The notes under the pieces were generated by a model. It saw only the letters and a program-made list of their open reading frames with translations, did not search any database and was not told the origin of the DNA. Positions 6,656 through 8,886 of a stretch of 8,886 nt of DNA are shown piece after piece (the first letter of the stretch is position 1; each line of letters opens with the position of its first letter). A program made the translations under genes and the position numbers. Source of the DNA: Acidocella sp. (GTDB lineage Bacteria > Pseudomonadota > Alphaproteobacteria > Acetobacterales > Acetobacteraceae); NCBI GenBank assembly GCA_028687415.1, contig JAQUAC010000081.1, positions 1 through 8,886 on the forward strand, in the 5' to 3' direction.

Positions 6656-6673
6656 GGCCGGTGTAACCCGGCC
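6656..6673. repeat. GC-rich inverted repeat upstream of the tRNA
   Basis: GGCCGG (6656-6661), a 6-nt spacer, and CCGGCC (6668-6673) form a perfect 6-bp dyad. It begins 17 nt upstream of the tRNA-Leu 5' end on the minus strand. If transcription starts near 6697, this would be a hairpin in the 5' leader of the precursor tRNA. No other role is evident. Confidence 0.4.
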
Positions 6674-6703
6674 GGGGCAAGATGCCGTAGCATCGTGGGG
6701 CGG

Positions 6704-6732
6704 CGTTTAATGCGGCTGAACGGCGGCGTCAA
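6704..6732 (-). promoter_or_regulatory. Candidate sigma-70 type promoter for tRNA-Leu (and possibly rnd)
   Basis: On the minus strand TTGACG (complement of 6727-6732) matches the -35 consensus at five of six bases. After a 17-nt spacer comes TAAACG (complement of 6704-6709), a weak -10. The predicted start near 6697 would leave a leader of about 58 nt before the tRNA. The -35 hexamer lies exactly between the arms CGGCGG (6721-6726) and CCGCCG (6735-6740) of a dyad. The -10 is poor, so confidence is low. Confidence 0.35.
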
Positions 6733-6793
6733 CTCCGCCGATGCGAGAAAAAGTGCTAAAGCTTCAAACAGATCAGAACAAACAGGGGGTGCC

Positions 6794-7747
6794 ATGCTGT
6801 CCGAGCGAAAGATTGCCACGGTTTTCGGTGGTTCCGGATTTTTAGGCAGGCATGTCGTGCAGCGTTTGGCGGCGCGCGGTTATACCGTGCGCGTCGCGGT
6901 GCGGGACACGGAAGCCGCCATGTTTCTGCGTCCTATGGGGGGAAGTGGTGAAATCGTGCCGCTTTACGCCCCGGCAGGGGTGGAGGCCGATGTCGCCCGC
7001 GCCGTGCAGGGCGCTGAAATTGTGGTAAATCTCGTCGGCATCCTGGCCGAGCGCCGCAAGGGCGATTTCCAGCGTGTGCATGTTGAGGGCGCTACGCGAA
7101 TCGCCCGCCTGGCCGCCACCGCCAACGTCCGGCACCTTATCCACGTCTCCGCCATCGGCGCGGACGCCGCGAGCCCCAGCGAATATGCCCGCACCAAAGC
7201 CGCGGGCGAGGCCGCCCTGCGCGCCGCCTTTCCCCGTGCGGTGGTGCTGCGCCCGTCGATTCTCTTTGGGGCGGAGGATAATTTCTTCAACCGTTTTGCG
7301 TCCATGGCGGTGCTCTCGCTGGTTATTCCCATTGTCAGCGGGAAGACGAAATTCCAGCCGGTCTATGTGGGGGATGTGGCGGATGCCGTCATCGCGTCCC
7401 TGGCCCCGGCGGCCCAGAGCAGAATTTTCGAGCTTGGCGGGCCAGAGGTGAAAACCTTCCATGAACTTGTGGCGCTGATGCTGGAGATTATCGGCCGCCC
7501 GCGCCTTATCCTGGACCTGCCGCCGGGGGTGGCGAAATTCCAGGCGCTGGTCCTGGAGCATTTGCCCGGCAAGCTGCTCACGCGGGATCAGATCGCGCTG
7601 CTGGGGCGAGATAATATCGTCGCCCCCTTCGTGCCGGATCTCGCGACACTCGGCCTCACGCCAACGCCCATGAGCCTGATTTTGCCCGCATATCTCGCAC
7701 GCTACCGTCCCACGGGCGGGTCCCGCGCAACGCGGTTTCAGTTATAG
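6794..7747 (+). CDS. Complex I NDUFA9-subunit family protein (atypical SDR, NAD(P)-binding)
   Basis: This 317-residue protein is an atypical short-chain dehydrogenase/epimerase-like protein. It has a Rossmann motif FGGSGFLGRHVVQRL (11-25, GGSGFLG at 12-18) and VNLVGIL (78-84). Further on are VSAIGAD (118-124) and YARTKAAGE (131-139), containing the Tyr-x3-Lys pair. LRPSILFGAEDNFFNRF (152-168) and PVYVGDVADAV (189-199) are typical of the NDUFA9-like group. These are relatives of the mitochondrial complex I 39-kDa accessory subunit found in alphaproteobacteria. In the mitochondrial protein the nucleotide is structural. Whether this one joins complex I or is a free reductase cannot be told from sequence. 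The ATG at 6794 has GGGGGT upstream; the frame stays open upstream only because it runs antisense across rnd and the tRNA. No nuo genes are visible here. Confidence 0.85.
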   Translation: MLSERKIATVFGGSGFLGRHVVQRLAARGYTVRVAVRDTEAAMFLRPMGGSGEIVPLYAPAGVEADVARAVQGAEIVVNLVGILAERRKGDFQRVHVEGATRIARLAATANVRHLIHVSAIGADAASPSEYARTKAAGEAALRAAFPRAVVLRPSILFGAEDNFFNRFASMAVLSLVIPIVSGKTKFQPVYVGDVADAVIASLAPAAQSRIFELGGPEVKTFHELVALMLEIIGRPRLILDLPPGVAKFQALVLEHLPGKLLTRDQIALLGRDNIVAPFVPDLATLGLTPTPMSLILPAYLARYRPTGGSRATRFQL

Positions 7748-7761
7748 TACAGAAAACGGAC

Positions 7762-7802
7762 CTAATAACCACAGCGAGCCAGTGAGAAATCTGTTTTATT
7801 AG
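7762..7802. repeat. Inverted repeat downstream of the NDUFA9-like gene
   Basis: CTAATAA (7762-7768) pairs with TTATTAG (7796-7802). Inside it, ACAG (7771-7774) pairs with CTGT (7791-7794), with a CC/T internal bulge and a 16-nt loop. The stem is A/T-rich and no T tract follows, so it does not look like a terminator. It overlaps the first copy of the 16-nt direct repeat, which favours a protein-binding or RNA-leader role over termination. Confidence 0.4.
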
Positions 7803-7831
7803 AGGGGCTTCTAAAAATAACGACAGCAAGC
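7764..7831 (+). repeat. 16-nt direct repeat pair, 52 bp apart
   Basis: AATAACCACAGCGAGC (7764-7779) and AATAACGACAGCAAGC (7816-7831) match at 14 of 16 positions. The start-to-start distance of 52 bp is close to five helical turns, which would place both copies on the same DNA face. They lie 119-186 nt upstream of the gltD start. This is the layout expected for paired operator sites, but the regulator is unknown. Confidence 0.5.
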
Positions 7832-7949
7832 ATAACCTAACGTGAAAAAAGTCCTGGCAATCCGCCAAAAACTCCGTTAAGACCGGATTATCAACCGGAT
7901 GGCGGCGTGGCTTACCCTGCGCCGCCGCAATTTTGACGAGGCGGACCCA

Positions 7950-8886
7950 ATGACCGAGCGCATGCTGAAATTCACTACCCTGCCGCAGCAGACGCCGGAA
8001 AAGCGTGGGGCTGCGGAACGCCGGGAGGATTTCGACGAAATCTATGAAGATTTCGAGCCCGCCACCGCCCAGGCCCAGGCCAGCCGGTGCAGCCAGTGCG
8101 GCATTCCATTCTGCTCGGTGAACTGCCCGCTTTCCAACAATATCCCCGACTGGCTGAAGCTCACCGCCGAGGGGCGGCTGGAGGAAGCGTATGAGCTGTC
8201 CTCCGCCACCAACACCTTCCCCGAGATCTGCGGCCGCATCTGCCCGCAGGACCGCCTGTGCGAGGGCAATTGCGTCATCGAGAAGAGCTTCGAGTCTGTC
8301 ACCATTGGCGCGGTGGAGCGCTATGTGACCGACACCGCGTTCGAGAAGGGCTGGGTCAAGCCCATCCGCCCAGCGCAAGAGCTGCCGGAGACGGTCGGTA
8401 TCATCGGCGCTGGCCCAGCGGGCTTGGCGGCGGCCGAGGCGTTGCGCGCGCGCGGCTATCAGGTCACGGTGTACGACCGGCACGACCGCGTCGGCGGGCT
8501 GCTGATCTACGGCATTCCCGGCTTCAAGCTGGAGAAGGAGATCGTGCTCCGCCGCTGGAAATGGCTGGAGGAGGGCGGTATCAAATTCGTCCTCAACGCC
8601 GATATCGGCGGTGAGACCTCCTTCGCCACGCTGCGCGGCAAGCATGACGCGCTGCTGGTCGCCACCGGCGTCTACAAGCCGCGCGAGATCACCGGGCCAG
8701 GCTCGGGGCTCAAGGGCATCGTCCGCGCGCTGGACTACCTCATCACCTCCAACCGCAAGAGCCTGGGCGACGCGGTGCCGGATTTCGACTCCGGCCTGCT
8801 GAACGCCAAGGGCAAGGATGTGGTGGTCATCGGCGGCGGCGACACCGCGATGGATTGCGTGCGCACCGCCATCCGCCAGGAGGCCA
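7950..8886 (+). CDS. gltD: Glutamate synthase (NADPH) small subunit, 3' truncated by window edge
   Basis: The beta subunit of GOGAT takes electrons from NADPH and passes them through FAD and Fe-S clusters to the large subunit, which makes glutamate from glutamine and 2-oxoglutarate. The 312 visible codons are open to the window end. Residues about 20-145 are the Fe-S domain, with Cys47, 50, 55, 59 (RCSQCGIPFCSVNCP) and Cys94, 98, 104, 108 (EICGRICPQDRLCEGNC). The FAD-binding motif IIGAGPAGLAAAE is at 151-163. GGLLIYGIPGFKLEKEIVLRR and the start of the NADPH-binding motif VIGGGDTAMDC follow near the edge. The ATG at 7950 has GAGG about 8 nt upstream. Codon use is more strongly G/C-ending than in the neighbours, consistent with high expression. 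gltB is not upstream, so any linked copy must lie downstream. Confidence 0.96.
   Translation, partial: MTERMLKFTTLPQQTPEKRGAAERREDFDEIYEDFEPATAQAQASRCSQCGIPFCSVNCPLSNNIPDWLKLTAEGRLEEAYELSSATNTFPEICGRICPQDRLCEGNCVIEKSFESVTIGAVERYVTDTAFEKGWVKPIRPAQELPETVGIIGAGPAGLAAAEALRARGYQVTVYDRHDRVGGLLIYGIPGFKLEKEIVLRRWKWLEEGGIKFVLNADIGGETSFATLRGKHDALLVATGVYKPREITGPGSGLKGIVRALDYLITSNRKSLGDAVPDFDSGLLNAKGKDVVVIGGGDTAMDCVRTAIRQEA

Larger units (their letters stand above)
7748..7949 (+). promoter_or_regulatory. Repeat-rich leader and likely promoter region of gltD
   Basis: This 202-nt non-coding gap is clearly richer in A+T than the genes around it, especially its first half. It holds a 16-nt imperfect direct repeat (7764-7779 and 7816-7831) and an inverted repeat, CTAATAA (7762-7768) with TTATTAG (7796-7802). 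It also holds a dyad TGGC-N5-GCCA (7855-7867) and a 7-nt direct repeat ACCGGAT (7882-7888 and 7894-7900). The gltD ribosome-binding site GAGG is at about 7938-7941. I could not assign a convincing -35/-10 pair or a -24/-12 sigma-54 site. Confidence 0.5.

Noticed and set aside
5765..6793. Plus-strand open frame continuous with the NDUFA9-like gene (660 residues in total from 5765)
   Set aside because: It runs antisense through kdsD, rnd and the tRNA with no protein-family character. The Rossmann motif and a good Shine-Dalgarno place the real start at 6794.
6523..6819. 98-codon minus-strand open frame across the tRNA-Leu
   Set aside because: It covers the complete tRNA gene and ends at the rnd start. 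Its peptide includes the tRNA sequence translated by chance.
7762..7802. Hairpin after the NDUFA9-like gene as a rho-independent terminator
   Set aside because: The stem is A/T-rich with a long loop and an internal bulge, and no T tract follows on either strand in the right place.
7748..7949. Sigma-54 (-24/-12) promoter for gltD
   Set aside because: TGGC occurs at 7855 and 7900, but neither has GC at the required distance for the -12 element.
7656..8645. 329-codon minus-strand open frame opposite gltD
   Set aside because: It lies antisense to an unmistakable gltD with all Fe-S cysteines and the FAD motif. It has no family features of its own.
1..8886. Mobile elements, CRISPR array, phage or defence genes
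   Set aside because: No transposase or integrase motifs, no regularly spaced repeats and no attachment-site duplication of the tRNA-Leu end were seen. The gene content is conserved housekeeping.

Overview
The window is an ordinary-looking, GC-rich chromosomal segment from a Gram-negative bacterium, most likely an alphaproteobacterium. Several things point there. The minus strand carries the gene order RNase D, arabinose-5-phosphate isomerase, lptC, lptA, lptB, rpoN and long-form hpf. RNase D is the short single-domain type without HRDC domains, and there is a complex I NDUFA9-like atypical SDR gene. Acetobacteraceae is my best guess at family level, but that is an inference from overall feel, not proof. 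No mobile element, CRISPR array, phage gene or defence system was seen.

Layout. Positions 1-233 (+) hold the 3' end of methionine aminopeptidase (map), which converges on hpf. A GC-rich hairpin lies between them, with a T tract only on the minus strand, so it terminates the long minus-strand operon. Positions 277-6526 (-), read right to left, hold rnd, kdsD, lptC, lptA, lptB, rpoN and hpf. The kdsD/lptC, lptC/lptA and lptA/lptB junctions are all 4-nt ATGA overlaps, so translation is probably coupled. KdsD makes the Kdo precursor arabinose-5-phosphate, and LptC, LptA and LptB are the LPS export machine. The operon therefore joins LPS core synthesis and transport to sigma-54 and ribosome hibernation. 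A tRNA-Leu(CAG) with encoded CCA ends 26 nt upstream of rnd on the same strand.

Positions 6640-6793 are a divergent intergenic region. It holds a candidate tRNA promoter whose -35 hexamer sits inside a GC-rich dyad. Positions 6794-7747 (+) encode the NDUFA9-like protein. Positions 7748-7949 are a conspicuously A+T-richer, repeat-bearing leader in front of gltD (glutamate synthase small subunit), which runs off the right edge. The gltD frame is open from 7950 to the end of the window.

The most interesting signals are small and cis-acting. They are a four-codon upstream ORF (MKLR) with a good ribosome-binding site just before an rpoN start that lacks one; an LptA that looks internally duplicated; the tRNA-Leu/RNase D juxtaposition across an A/T palindrome; and a set of direct and inverted repeats upstream of gltD. 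I did not find a clearly new multi-gene system.
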